A stretch of 64,000 nt of DNA from Roseimicrobium gellanilyticum (lineage in GTDB: Bacteria > Verrucomicrobiota > Verrucomicrobiia > Verrucomicrobiales > Verrucomicrobiaceae). Position numbers and translations under genes: made by a program. The notes under the pieces were generated by a model, which ran no database searches, was not told the DNA's origin, and saw only the letters and a program-made list of their open reading frames with translations. Of this stretch, positions 8,116 through 16,070 are shown piece after piece; positions within the stretch are counted from its first letter, which is position 1, and each line of letters starts with the position of its first letter. The stretch covers positions 527,434 to 591,433 of the forward strand of contig NZ_QNRR01000004.1 of NCBI RefSeq assembly GCF_003315205.1, in the 5' to 3' direction.

Positions 8116-8892
8116 TTACTCGCCCTTCACCCTCTCCACAAACTTCCGCGCCGCTCGCGTGATCTCCATGGCGAGGTTCGCCTCCTGCACCGCGAATGGC
8201 GGGACGAACCATGGGAAGAGACCCAGCAGATCGTGAGAGACAAGGACCTGCGCATCACACGCACTTCCTGCACCGATGCCAATGGTAGGAATCTTGATGC
8301 TGGAACTGATGCGCGCTGCCACGTCGGGCACGATGCTCTCCAGCACAATCGCAGCGGCTCCGGCTTCCTCCAATGCGACCGCATCCTCGAGGAGCTGGCT
8401 CGCGCCATCTTCGGTGCGGCCTTTCTTTTTGTAGCCGCCTTCCTTCAGCACACTCTGCGGCAGCATGCCGATGTGCCCCACATACGCGATGCCTTCCTTG
8501 GTGATGGCACGCACGGAATCAATCATGTCCACACCGCCTTCGAGTTTCACCGCATCCGCTCCGGCGGCGACGAGACGTTCCGCATTGTGGAGAGCATGGT
8601 CCGGGTTGCCATAGGTGTTCGCGGGCAAGTCCACGATGACAGGTGCCTTCTTCACCCCACGCCGCACGGCGGCGGCATGGTGGAGCATCATGTTCATGGT
8701 CACGCCCGTGGTGTCCGGCAGGCCCAGCACCACCATGCCGAGGGAATCGCCTACGAGGATGAGATCAATCCCGGCTTCATCAAAGAGGCGGGCCGTGGGG
8801 TAGTCGTAGGCAGTGAGCACGGCGAGCTTCTCGCCGGAGGCTTTGCGGTCGCGGAGTTGCTGGGTGAGGGCGTGCACAGGGTCTACGTACAT
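8116..8892 (-). CDS. panB: 3-methyl-2-oxobutanoate hydroxymethyltransferase
   Basis: PanB transfers a hydroxymethyl group from 5,10-methylene-tetrahydrofolate to alpha-ketoisovalerate, making ketopantoate, the first committed step of pantothenate and CoA synthesis in the cytoplasm. The 258 aa length is typical. Recognisable elements include LTAYDYPTARLFDEAGIDL, the metal-binding VGDSLGM, VDLPANTYG and KLEGG motifs, the catalytic glutamate in IVLESIV near residue 180, and IGIGAGSACDAQVLV. The folate-dependent enzyme is encoded just downstream of folK on the same strand, though 385 bp of repeat-containing DNA separate them. Confidence 0.97.
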   Translation of the reverse strand: MYVDPVHALTQQLRDRKASGEKLAVLTAYDYPTARLFDEAGIDLILVGDSLGMVVLGLPDTTGVTMNMMLHHAAAVRRGVKKAPVIVDLPANTYGNPDHALHNAERLVAAGADAVKLEGGVDMIDSVRAITKEGIAYVGHIGMLPQSVLKEGGYKKKGRTEDGASQLLEDAVALEEAGAAAIVLESIVPDVAARISSSIKIPTIGIGAGSACDAQVLVSHDLLGLFPWFVPPFAVQEANLAMEITRAARKFVERVKGE

Positions 8893-9047
8893 GGTACGCG
8901 GGCAGCGTGCAAATAGGTGAAACGCAAAGCAGCGAAGCAGCCAAGGAGGTTAGGCTTTCTAGCCTGACAGCGGTCGTTGGGCCTCCGGCCTGACGTGCAC
9001 GGTCACGGAGCGAAATGGGGATGGGTCACGAGAGACGTAGCGGCAGG

Positions 9048-9202
9048 CCCAAGGAGTGGGAACGCCTCGTTCCCATCAGTGGGCACCACCTCTTCTCGTG
9101 TCGCGTGCCATTGGAGACCTCTGTGGTTCGAATGCGGTGCATGGGTGGCTGGACGCCGTGAACCCAGTCACCATGGGAACGGGGCGTTCCCACTCCTTGG
9201 GC
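9048..9202. repeat. REPIN-like fold-back element, copy B
   Basis: The arms at 9048-9076 and 9173-9201 are inverted copies (CCCAAGGAGTGGGAACG...), each with the GGGAACG/CGTTCCC palindrome. It lies in the 385 bp panB-folK gap. The gap also holds small palindromes at about 8950-8990 (AGGCT-TTCT-AGCCT and GGCCTCCGGCC). No gene is seen there. Confidence 0.85.
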
Positions 9203-9277
9203 CTACCGCGTCGAGGTGGGTGAGGTTGCCTTTTGGGAGCCGTTTTGAAGTCATCAGAGCCGACGCCTTCGGCTCGG

Positions 9278-9787
9278 CTACGGGAGCCAGTCGCGCTGTA
9301 GGATGCGCAAGGGAGGCTCATTACTCTGCAGAGTCTCCAGATGCTCCGCAGTGCTCCGCTCATCCCCCGGCAACACCAATGCCGGCCGGATATCCGCCAG
9401 AGGCTGCAGCACGAATCTCCGCTGCGTCATGCGTGGGTGCGGCAGGATGAGAGCCGGGTGCTCCAGCACGGTATTACCCGCGTAGAGCATATCCAAATCC
9501 ACGGTGCGGGGAGCGTGGTGGCCATGCTCGGCGGGTCGGCCAAGCTTCACTTCGATGGCGCGCATCTCGCGGAGGAGTTCCAGGGGCTCCAGGGTGCACT
9601 CCACTTCCACGACGGTATTCAAGAACGACTGCGAGCCCTCGGGACAATCCACGGGGTCGGTCTCATACACCGGAGCAGCGGCGCGGAGTATCAGGGTGGG
9701 ATGCACCATCAGAAGATGGCGCACGGCCTCCTGCAGGTGATGCAGGCGGTCACCGAGATTCGAGCCGAGGGCGATGCCGTAGATCAT
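9278..9787 (-). CDS. folK: 2-amino-4-hydroxy-6-hydroxymethyldihydropteridine pyrophosphokinase
   Basis: FolK transfers pyrophosphate from ATP to the pterin precursor in dihydrofolate synthesis. The 169 aa length is normal. Signature elements are IALGSNLGDRLHHLQ at the N-terminus, PVYETDPVDCPEGSQSFLN (family: sxxxeTxPvG...Q.dFlN), and HHAPRTVDLDMLY near residue 93, which holds the two magnesium-binding aspartates. The C-terminal LPHPRMTQRRFVLQPLADI is also family-typical. It is downstream of dapB on the same strand. Confidence 0.96.
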   Translation of the reverse strand: MIYGIALGSNLGDRLHHLQEAVRHLLMVHPTLILRAAAPVYETDPVDCPEGSQSFLNTVVEVECTLEPLELLREMRAIEVKLGRPAEHGHHAPRTVDLDMLYAGNTVLEHPALILPHPRMTQRRFVLQPLADIRPALVLPGDERSTAEHLETLQSNEPPLRILQRDWLP

Positions 9788-9828
9788 GGAGGGGAGCCCA
9801 TCGAGACTTCATCCGGATAGAGAGAATG

Positions 9829-9924
9829 CAAAATGAGAAGTGAAAAATGAAAAGTGCAAAATGGCGAGCATCTCAGGCGCGCATCACTTTGCATTTTTCA
9901 TTTTGCAGTTTTCACTTTTCATTG
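9829..9924. repeat. A-rich fold-back repeat between dapB and folK
   Basis: The left arm (9829-9863) is built from units such as AAAATGA, AAAGTGC and AAAAATG. The right arm (about 9887-9924) is its inverted copy (CATTTTTCATTTTGC...). The units run at roughly 7 bp spacing. No gene is seen in the 228 bp gap. Confidence 0.7.
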
Positions 9925-9988
9925 CCTGAGGTTCGGCTTGCGCGGTGCGCTGCTATGGAAGGCGAGGGCTTGCCACGTGCGAGTGCAG

Positions 9989-10010
9989 CCGCCGAGGCTC
10001 GGCGGACTAC
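9989..10010 (-). repeat. GTAGTCCGCCGAG palindrome next to the dapB stop
   Basis: This is a perfect CCGCCGAG-G-CTCGGCGG palindrome plus GACTAC. Read with dapB it is GTAGTCCGCCGAG... starting 5 bp after the stop codon. Other copies are at 17757, 40093 and 40445. It lacks a T-run, so it is not a classical terminator. Confidence 0.8.
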
Positions 10011-10015
10011 TTTCT

Positions 10016-10756
10016 CTACTTCAGTCCCAAAACGTCCTGCATGTCATAGATGCCGGCGCTTTTGTCGGAGAGCCACTTGGCGGCGCGGACGCTGCCACCG
10101 GCGAAGGTGTCGCGGCTGCTGGCCTTGTGCGTGAGCTCCACGCGCTCGCCGATGTTGGCGAAGACAACCGTGTGGTCGCCCACGACATCGCCGCCGCGCA
10201 GGGCATGCACGCCGATTTCCTTCTTGGTACGCGCACCCACATCGCCGAAGCGGCCGTGGCGCGTGTCCTTGTCGTAGCTCACGCCGGATTCTTCGCAGAG
10301 GATTTCCACCAGGCGGCGTGCGGTGCCGCTGGGGGAGTCGGTCTTCATGCGGTGATGCATCTCAATCACTTCAAGGTCGAAGGGCTCGCCGAGGATGCGG
10401 GCGGCCTGGCGGGTGAGCCAGAAGAGGGTATTCACACCTACGCTGAAGTTCGCGGCAAAGACCACGGGGATGGTCTTGGCAGCTTCGCGGATGGTATTGC
10501 GCTCTTCGTCCGTGTGACCAGTGGTGCCCATGACTAGCGCCTTCTTGTGCTTCACACAAGCGGCCACGAGTTCATTGCTGAAGTGGTGCGAGGTGAAGTC
10601 GATGACCGCATCACACTTGGCGAGCGCTTCATCGAGACTATCACCCATGTCGATGGCAGCACCGACCACGGTATCAGGGTCCGACTCCGTGGCACGGATG
10701 ACAGCCTGGCCCATGCGGCCCTTGGCGCCAGTGACGAGAATGCGAATGGAAGACAT
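10016..10756 (-). CDS. dapB: 4-hydroxy-tetrahydrodipicolinate reductase
   Basis: DapB reduces hydroxy-tetrahydrodipicolinate with NAD(P)H in the diaminopimelate/lysine pathway. The start at 10756 yields MSSIRILVTGAKGRMGQAVI, placing the nucleotide-binding GxxGxMG at the N-terminus; the upstream frame is repeat DNA. Catalytic elements are EMHHRMKTDSPSGTA (general acid His and Lys) near residue 140, GTTGHTDEE and FSVGVNTLFW. At 246 aa it is slightly shorter than E. coli DapB. It follows dapA on the same strand, and its product directly uses the DapA product. Confidence 0.96.
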   Translation of the reverse strand: MSSIRILVTGAKGRMGQAVIRATESDPDTVVGAAIDMGDSLDEALAKCDAVIDFTSHHFSNELVAACVKHKKALVMGTTGHTDEERNTIREAAKTIPVVFAANFSVGVNTLFWLTRQAARILGEPFDLEVIEMHHRMKTDSPSGTARRLVEILCEESGVSYDKDTRHGRFGDVGARTKKEIGVHALRGGDVVGDHTVVFANIGERVELTHKASSRDTFAGGSVRAAKWLSDKSAGIYDMQDVLGLK

Positions 10757-10778
10757 GAGAGGGGAGGTTGGCGGTTGT

Positions 10779-10902
10779 TGAGCGGTGGTTTGCGATGGTT
10801 GAGCAGTGGTTGGTTGAGGAGATGAGGCCGTGGGAGCAAGGCGACTGTCTTCAGTACAAACCATCGCTCAACCACAGCTCAACCATCGCAAACAACTGCT
10901 CA
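10779..10902. repeat. Fold-back repeat in the dapA-dapB gap
   Basis: GAGCGGTGGTTTGCGATGG at about 10779-10804 is mirrored by CTCAACCATCGCAAACAAC at 10878-10902, giving arms of about 25 bp and a 70 bp loop. Further GGTTGAG units lie within. The transcript between dapA and dapB could fold into a long hairpin. Confidence 0.8.
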
Positions 10903-10908
10903 GCGTAT

Positions 10909-11787
10909 TCAGATAATTTCTAGCTTCACCATCGTGGCCTTCAGCTCGGCCACCTGGGCGTCGCTCATCTCGCACATGGGCAGGCGGAGTTCGGCGTCGC
11001 AGAGACCCTTGAGGGCCATGGCGGTCTTGATGGGGATGGGGTTCGTCGCGAGCTTCAGGAACATGCTGAAGAGCGGGTTGAACTTCGCGTGGATGGCCTG
11101 GGCCTCGGCCCACTCACCCTTCAGTGCGTGCTGCACCATGGTGCTCATCTCCTTCGGAATCAGATTGCCCGCCACGCTCACGATGCCCACGCCACCCACG
11201 CTCATGAAGGGCAGGGTCAGGGAGTCATCGCCGGAGAGGACTTCGAAATCCGCGGGGAGGAGCTGCTTCAGCACGCTCACGCGGTCGGCATTGCCACCGG
11301 CTTCCTTGATGGCGCGGATGTTCGGGCACTCCTCGGCGAGGCGCACCACGGTCTCGATGCCAATCTCGATGCCGCAGCGTCCGGGAATGCTGTAGAGCAT
11401 GATGGGCAGGCTCGTATTCTTCGCGATGTCGCGGAAGTGGCGGTAGAGACCTTCCTGCGTGGGCTTGTTGTAGTAGGGTGCCACCTGCAGGGAGGCATTC
11501 GCGCCAGCGGCCTCGGCCTCTTGCGTCATCTCAATGGCCTCACGCGTGCTGTTGCTGCCGGTACCGGCAATCACGAGACCACGACCACGGGCGATGCCCA
11601 CGGTGAGCTGGATCACGCGGTCATGCTCATCGTAGTCCAGGGTGGGGGACTCGCCGGTCGTGCCGCACGGCACCACGCCCTGCACGCCGCCATCGAACTG
11701 GTAGTCGATGACTTTTTTCAGCGCATCCTCATCCAGTCGGCCGTTGCGGAAAGGGGTGATGATGGCGGTATGGGTACCTGCGAACAT
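10909..11787 (-). CDS. dapA: 4-hydroxy-tetrahydrodipicolinate synthase
   Basis: DapA condenses pyruvate and aspartate semialdehyde, the first committed step to diaminopimelate for peptidoglycan and lysine. The start at 11787 gives MFAGTHTAIITPFRNGRLDE, the family N-terminus; the longer frame is not conserved. The 292 aa length is standard. Visible active-site elements are VPCGTTGESPTL (substrate threonines near residue 44), MLYSIPGRCG (catalytic Tyr near 133) and IKEAGGN (Schiff-base Lys near 161). It is in a same-strand run with dapF upstream and dapB downstream. Confidence 0.97.
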   Translation of the reverse strand: MFAGTHTAIITPFRNGRLDEDALKKVIDYQFDGGVQGVVPCGTTGESPTLDYDEHDRVIQLTVGIARGRGLVIAGTGSNSTREAIEMTQEAEAAGANASLQVAPYYNKPTQEGLYRHFRDIAKNTSLPIMLYSIPGRCGIEIGIETVVRLAEECPNIRAIKEAGGNADRVSVLKQLLPADFEVLSGDDSLTLPFMSVGGVGIVSVAGNLIPKEMSTMVQHALKGEWAEAQAIHAKFNPLFSMFLKLATNPIPIKTAMALKGLCDAELRLPMCEMSDAQVAELKATMVKLEII

Positions 11788-11877
11788 GGGTTTGTAGTTA
11801 CGTGTTTTGACGAAAGACAATTTGAGAGAGGGAATACGCCAGCGCAAGCGCGCTGGAAGCAGACGAAGAGGGTGGCC

Positions 11878-12147
11878 TCACGCGCGTGCGCGGTCGGCAT
11901 CGAGCGATTTTCCGCAGCAGGGGCAGTACTGCACGCCCGGGCTGGCGCTGTGCATCCACGCGCCGGCGGGCTTCAGGCAGTGCACGCATTTCCCGGCGAA
12001 CTTCGCCCAGAGGATGCCGCTGAAAAGCAGCACCACGCCTGTAGCTTGCAGCCATTTCAAGTCAGACAATGCCATCACTGCGATTCCGAGAATCACGACC
12101 GGCCACGCGATGCGGTGGGCCTTCTGAAGGGATTGTCTGCTGGTCAT
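11878..12147 (-). CDS. Small two-helix membrane protein with zinc-ribbon motif
   Basis: The protein is 89 aa. Two hydrophobic helices (WPVVILGIAVMAL and ATGVVLLFSGILWAKFAG) are followed by CVHC, 20 residues, then CPCC, a likely zinc ribbon in the cytoplasm. It starts 7 bp after the dapF stop, so it is almost certainly co-transcribed and perhaps translationally coupled. Its role is unknown; it may simply be carried in the operon. Confidence 0.8.
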   Translation of the reverse strand: MTSRQSLQKAHRIAWPVVILGIAVMALSDLKWLQATGVVLLFSGILWAKFAGKCVHCLKPAGAWMHSASPGVQYCPCCGKSLDADRARA

Positions 12148-12154
12148 AGGAAAA

Positions 12155-12970
12155 TCAAACCTCCACGGTGCCTTCGAAGACGAAGTCCGCCGGTCCGTGC
12201 AGGGTCACGTTCTGGTAGCCGTCGGCTGTCTTCTGGAATCCGATCTGCAGGGTATCACCACCGCGCACGAGCACGGACACCGGCGAGGTGAAGCCGTGCA
12301 GTTCATGGGCAATCAGCGCGCACGCCACCATGCCGGTGCCGCAGGCGAGCGTCTCATCCTCCACACCGCGCTCATACGTGCGGATGGAGATGCTGTTTGG
12401 CCCGGTGATTTTTACGAAGTTCGCGTTCGTGCCCTTGGGCGCAAAGGCCGTGTGGTACCGCAGGCCGGCGCCGAGGCCGCGCACATTGGTATGCTCCAGG
12501 TCTTCCACGAAGACCACCGCGTGGGGCACGCCGGTATTCACGCTGTGGACGCTGAGCTCAATGCCTTCCACGGGGAGGGTCTGGTTCAGCTTCAGGCTGT
12601 GCGGCGCACTCATGTTGATGCGCACCTGGTCGCCCAGGTAGTCCGCGGAGATCATACCCGCGAGCGTTTCAAACTTCAGGCCACCGAGCTTGTCCTCATG
12701 GAGACGGTTCACGTAGCGGGCGAAGCAGCGCGCGCCATTGCCGCACATCTCGGCCTCGCCACCGTCCGCATTGTGGTAGCGCATCTTGAAGTCGCCGCCG
12801 TCTGTGGCGGGTTCCACGAGGAGAAGGCCATCCGCTCCCACGCCGCGATGCCGGTCGCACAGGCGGGCGATCGTTTCGTTGTCGATGTGCACGGACTGAG
12901 TGCGGTTGTCGAGCATGACGAAGTCATTGCCCGCGCCGTTCATCTTCCAGAATTTGAGCGTGGTAGCCAT
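12155..12970 (-). CDS. dapF: Diaminopimelate epimerase
   Basis: DapF interconverts LL- and meso-diaminopimelate, the form used in peptidoglycan and lysine synthesis. The 271 aa length is typical. It begins LKFWKMNGAGNDFVMLDN (family: F.KMhG.GNDFv..d). The two catalytic cysteines are visible in MCGNGARCFARY near residue 75 and LACGTGMVACAL near residue 222. It starts 20 bp after the trpA stop and is followed by the small membrane protein and dapA. No DapL, DapD or LysA gene is seen here, so the other steps are encoded elsewhere. Confidence 0.97.
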   Translation of the reverse strand: MATTLKFWKMNGAGNDFVMLDNRTQSVHIDNETIARLCDRHRGVGADGLLLVEPATDGGDFKMRYHNADGGEAEMCGNGARCFARYVNRLHEDKLGGLKFETLAGMISADYLGDQVRINMSAPHSLKLNQTLPVEGIELSVHSVNTGVPHAVVFVEDLEHTNVRGLGAGLRYHTAFAPKGTNANFVKITGPNSISIRTYERGVEDETLACGTGMVACALIAHELHGFTSPVSVLVRGGDTLQIGFQKTADGYQNVTLHGPADFVFEGTVEV

Positions 12971-12989
12971 GGGGAAAGGGGCGGTGAAG

Positions 12990-13790
12990 CTAGACCGACT
13001 TCACGGCATCGACAAGAGGTTTCACGAAGGCGGCGAGCCTGTCCGTGAGGGCGCTGTCGGAGCCATGTTGTTCAATGAGCTTTACGATGGCGCTGCCCAC
13101 CACGACGCCGTCTGCCATGCCGGCAACCGCGCCTGCCTGCTCCGGGGTGGAAATGCCAAAGCCCACGGCCACAGGCGTTTCCGTGGTTGCCTTGATGCGG
13201 GCCACTTGGGCCTCGATGCCGGTCGCCAGGGAGGTCTGCGCGCCGGTCACCCCCTCGCGGGAGACATAATAGATGAAGCCTTCCGCCTGGGAGGTCAGGA
13301 CCGGGATGCGCTCCGCCGGGGTGGTGGGCGCGATGAGGCGGATGCGCTTCAGCGCCTCGCCGCCCACGAGTTCGGCATTCACGGAGGCCTCATCCGGCGG
13401 CAGGTCCAGCAGGAGCACGCCATCCGCTCCCGCGGCTGCCGCGTCCCGGTGGAAAGCCTCGAAGCCGTAGGTGTATACCGGGTTCAGATACGTGAAGAGC
13501 ACGAGCGGGATTTGCGTTTCCTCGCGCAGCTTCTTGATTGCGGCGAGCACCTTCGGCGTGGTGGTCCCAGCACGCAGGGCGCGGTCCGCCGCCATCTGGT
13601 TCACAATGCCGTCTGCCAGCGGGTCGCTGAAGGGCAGGCCAAGCTCCACGATGTCCACGCCACACTTCTCCAGGGTGAGCACGATGTCGCGCAGGGTGTC
13701 CAGGTTCGGATCTCCTGCACAGATGTAGGCCACGAAGGCCTTCTTTCCAGAGGCGCGGAGGTCAGCGAAACGTTGGTCGATGCGGTTCAT
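12990..13790 (-). CDS. trpA: Tryptophan synthase alpha subunit
   Basis: TrpA cleaves indole-3-glycerol phosphate and channels indole to TrpB. The start at 13790 gives MNRIDQRFADLRASGKKAF, matching the family; an upstream TTG in frame adds four residues only. The 266 aa length is normal. The catalytic Glu and Asp lie in DIVELGLPFSDPLADG near residues 48-60. The phosphate-binding region YYVSREGVTGAQTSL and GFGISTPEQAG are also present. It heads the biosynthetic run trpA-dapF-(membrane protein)-dapA-dapB. TrpB is not in the window. Confidence 0.97.
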   Translation of the reverse strand: MNRIDQRFADLRASGKKAFVAYICAGDPNLDTLRDIVLTLEKCGVDIVELGLPFSDPLADGIVNQMAADRALRAGTTTPKVLAAIKKLREETQIPLVLFTYLNPVYTYGFEAFHRDAAAAGADGVLLLDLPPDEASVNAELVGGEALKRIRLIAPTTPAERIPVLTSQAEGFIYYVSREGVTGAQTSLATGIEAQVARIKATTETPVAVGFGISTPEQAGAVAGMADGVVVGSAIVKLIEQHGSDSALTDRLAAFVKPLVDAVKSV

Positions 13791-13869
13791 GGGAGCGTGC
13801 AAAAGGGGGTGGGAGCGTTAACCGCAGGGAAGGGGGCGCGCAAAGGGATTTGAGCGAGGGCGGAAAGTT

Positions 13870-13935
13870 GAAACGCAAAGCAACAAAGCAGCAAAGGAAT
13901 GGCCGCAAAAGTACGCAGAGGACGCAAAAAAGGTG
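13870..13935 (+). repeat. GCAAAG-type heptamer repeat, with GGAATGGCCGCAAAAG unit
   Basis: AACGCAAAG, CAACAAAG and CAGCAAAG units lead into GGAATGGCCGCAAAAG, then ACGCAGAGGACGCAAA. Near-identical copies of the last part are at 38149-38184 (inverted) and 63906-63940. It belongs to the 559 bp trpA-cls gap. Confidence 0.75.
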
Positions 13936-13971
13936 GGGGCGGGGCGTGGTGCGCTGCAGGGATGATTCCGG

Positions 13972-14227
13972 TTAACCGCAAAGGGGCGGAGAGGCAAAGG
14001 ACGCAGAGGAGGGAGAGGGTTTGCCGTGTTTGGTGTTTCAGTATGCTGGTCGATGGCGACGACGTAGCAGAGGAGGCAGAGGGCGCGGAGGTTCTGTGCG
14101 CTGGGCTGTAGCTCTGCGCTCTGAGCCTCCTCCGCATCGAAACGTTCCTGCTTCAGTGTGTGGCAGACGTCAGCACCAACTCCTTCAAACCTCTGCGTCC
14201 TTTGCCTCTCTGCCCCTTTGCGGTTAA
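13972..14227. repeat. Fold-back element with 38 bp GCAAAGG-rich arms
   Basis: The left arm at 13972-14009 starts TTAACCGCAAAGGGGCGGAG; the right arm at 14190-14227 is its inverted copy. An inner region also pairs partly (GCAGAGGAGGCAGAGG and CTGAGCCTCCTCCGC). The rest of the gap to cls at 14350 shows no gene. Confidence 0.85.
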
Positions 14228-14349
14228 TCCAAATCGTCCGAGACACTCTGCTATCTTTCTGTCCGAATTCCATTGCAGACAATCCTCCATTGCTTCCCCG
14301 CGATCGTGGGACATCATTTGCGCGCTTACTTTATCTTCGCTTCTCACGC

Positions 14350-15801
14350 ATGTTCATCGAATTGTACAAGGCCATCTCCCCCGTGTGGCATTGGTTGCTG
14401 CTGGCGCTGGATGTCTGCATGGTGGGCTTTGCGGTGAGCCACGTGCTGCTGCGGCAGAGGGATGGACGCATCGCGGCGTTCTGGGCGGTGATCATTGCGT
14501 TCGTGCCGCTGTTGGGCGCGATTTTTTACGCGATGTTCGGCATCAATCGCATCCAGCGGCGCGGGCAGAAGTATCGTGCGATGACGGAGGTGGAGCGCCA
14601 GGCGGTGCTGGAGGCGTGTCCGCTGCATCCAGAGAAAGAGGTGCCTGAGCTGAAGCTGCTCGGTGAGCTCGCGGAGACCATAGGCAAGCTCTCACGGTAC
14701 AACTTCAGCGTGGGAAATCACATGATTCCCCTGCGCAGTGAGGAGGCCATGCTGGCCATGCTCACCTCCATACGCCATGCGAGGCGCAGCATCAGCCTGT
14801 GCAGCTACATCTTTGAGGCGAAGGGCATCGGCCTGGACTTCGTGAACGAGCTCGAGAAGGCGAAGAACCGTGGCGTGGAGGTGCGCGTGCTGGTGGATAA
14901 CATGGGCACCATGTACTCCTGGCCGCCCATCATTCACACGCTGAGGCGGCGTGGCATCCGTGCGGAGAGCTTCATGCACAGCCACTTTTTCTTCCGCGTG
15001 TTCAGCATGAACATGCGGAACCACCGCAAGGTCATGGTGGTGGATGGCGTGACCGGCTTCACCGGCGGCATGAACATCCGTGAGGGGAACATGCTCTCGC
15101 AGAATCCGAAGCATCCCGTGATCGACCTGCACTTCCAGGTGGAGGGGTCGGCGGTGCGGCAGCTGCAGCGTGTGTTCGCGGAAGACTGGGCCTTCTGCTG
15201 CGGGGAGGTGCTGAAGGGGGACCTGTGGTATCCCGAGCTCGAGCCTGCGGGTGAGGTGGGCATCATCGGCGTGCCGGATGGCCCGGATGAAGACTTCGAA
15301 TTGATGCCCAAGGTCATTTTCGCGGCCATTGGCGCGGCGAAGAAGGAGATCCGCGTGATGACGCCCTACTTCCTGCCCGAGGCGCCGATTCTCTGGGCGC
15401 TGAACTCCGCCGCGCTGCGTGGCGTGGACGTGACCATCATCACGCCGAAGAACAACAACATCCCCTTCGTCCGCTGGGCCGCGCGCACCTTGTACCCGCA
15501 GATGCTGGAGCGTGGGGTGCACATCCTGGAGGCAGATGGCCATTTTGATCACAGCAAATTCATGACCGTCGATGGCATTTGGTCCCTGGTGGGCAGCACG
15601 AACTGGGACCCGCGCAGTCTGCGGCTGAACTTCGAGTTCAACGTCGCGTGCTTCGATGACATCCTCGCGCGCCAGTTGAATGCCATCTTCGTGAAGGCCC
15701 TGGAGGATTGCCAGCCGGTGAGCCTTCAGGAAATCCGCAGTGCGGGATTGCACTTGAGGTTGCGGGATGGGTTTGCGCGGCTGTTCATGCCGGTGTTGTG
15801 A
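14350..15801 (+). CDS. cls: Cardiolipin synthase, phospholipase D family
   Basis: The protein joins two phosphatidylglycerol molecules, or PG with another donor, to make cardiolipin in the inner membrane. The start at 14350 places two N-terminal transmembrane helices at residues 8-55 (WHWLLLALDVCMVGF and AAFWAVIIAFVPLLGAIFYA), as in ClsA. Two HKD motifs are present: NHRKVMVVDG with GFTGGMNI near residue 222, and HSKFMTVDG with VGSTNWDPRS near residue 400. The 483 aa length matches the family. A long frame upstream of the chosen ATG is repeat DNA and was excluded. Confidence 0.95.
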   Translation: MFIELYKAISPVWHWLLLALDVCMVGFAVSHVLLRQRDGRIAAFWAVIIAFVPLLGAIFYAMFGINRIQRRGQKYRAMTEVERQAVLEACPLHPEKEVPELKLLGELAETIGKLSRYNFSVGNHMIPLRSEEAMLAMLTSIRHARRSISLCSYIFEAKGIGLDFVNELEKAKNRGVEVRVLVDNMGTMYSWPPIIHTLRRRGIRAESFMHSHFFFRVFSMNMRNHRKVMVVDGVTGFTGGMNIREGNMLSQNPKHPVIDLHFQVEGSAVRQLQRVFAEDWAFCCGEVLKGDLWYPELEPAGEVGIIGVPDGPDEDFELMPKVIFAAIGAAKKEIRVMTPYFLPEAPILWALNSAALRGVDVTIITPKNNNIPFVRWAARTLYPQMLERGVHILEADGHFDHSKFMTVDGIWSLVGSTNWDPRSLRLNFEFNVACFDDILARQLNAIFVKALEDCQPVSLQEIRSAGLHLRLRDGFARLFMPVL

Positions 15802-15837
15802 AATGCTTTGGGTGTGATGGAGGCAGGTCGGTGATTT

Positions 15838-15990
15838 GGAGTGCTGGATCCCGCATGCGGGACAGCTTTGTGCAGGCAGCTTGCTGCCGCGAAGCCACCC
15901 CGCGCTTTGCTGTCTTCGAGGGTTTGCATATCAAGGATGGGTAGACGCAGAGCAAGCTCTGCTCCCGAAAGCTGGAGCAAGCTCCAGCAT
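15838..15990. repeat. Cluster of short palindromes with AGCAAGCT core
   Basis: Several palindromes lie in the 269 bp gap after cls: CCCGCATGCGGG, GGCAGCTTGCTGCC, AGAGCAAGCTCT and TGGAGCAAGCTCCA. Three share the AGCAAGCT/AGCTTGCT core with different outer pairs. No gene is seen in the gap. Confidence 0.65.
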
Positions 15991-16070
15991 TCCAAATTCG
16001 CCGTGTCTCATGAAGCGTGGTGTCGTGGAGATAATACGTATAGCCGGTGCTACGTGTCCTGGACGCCCGG

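Noticed and set aside
9989..10010. Classical Rho-independent terminator for dapB
   Set aside because: The palindrome has no T-run on the dapB strand; the recurrence at four sites points to a repeat family.
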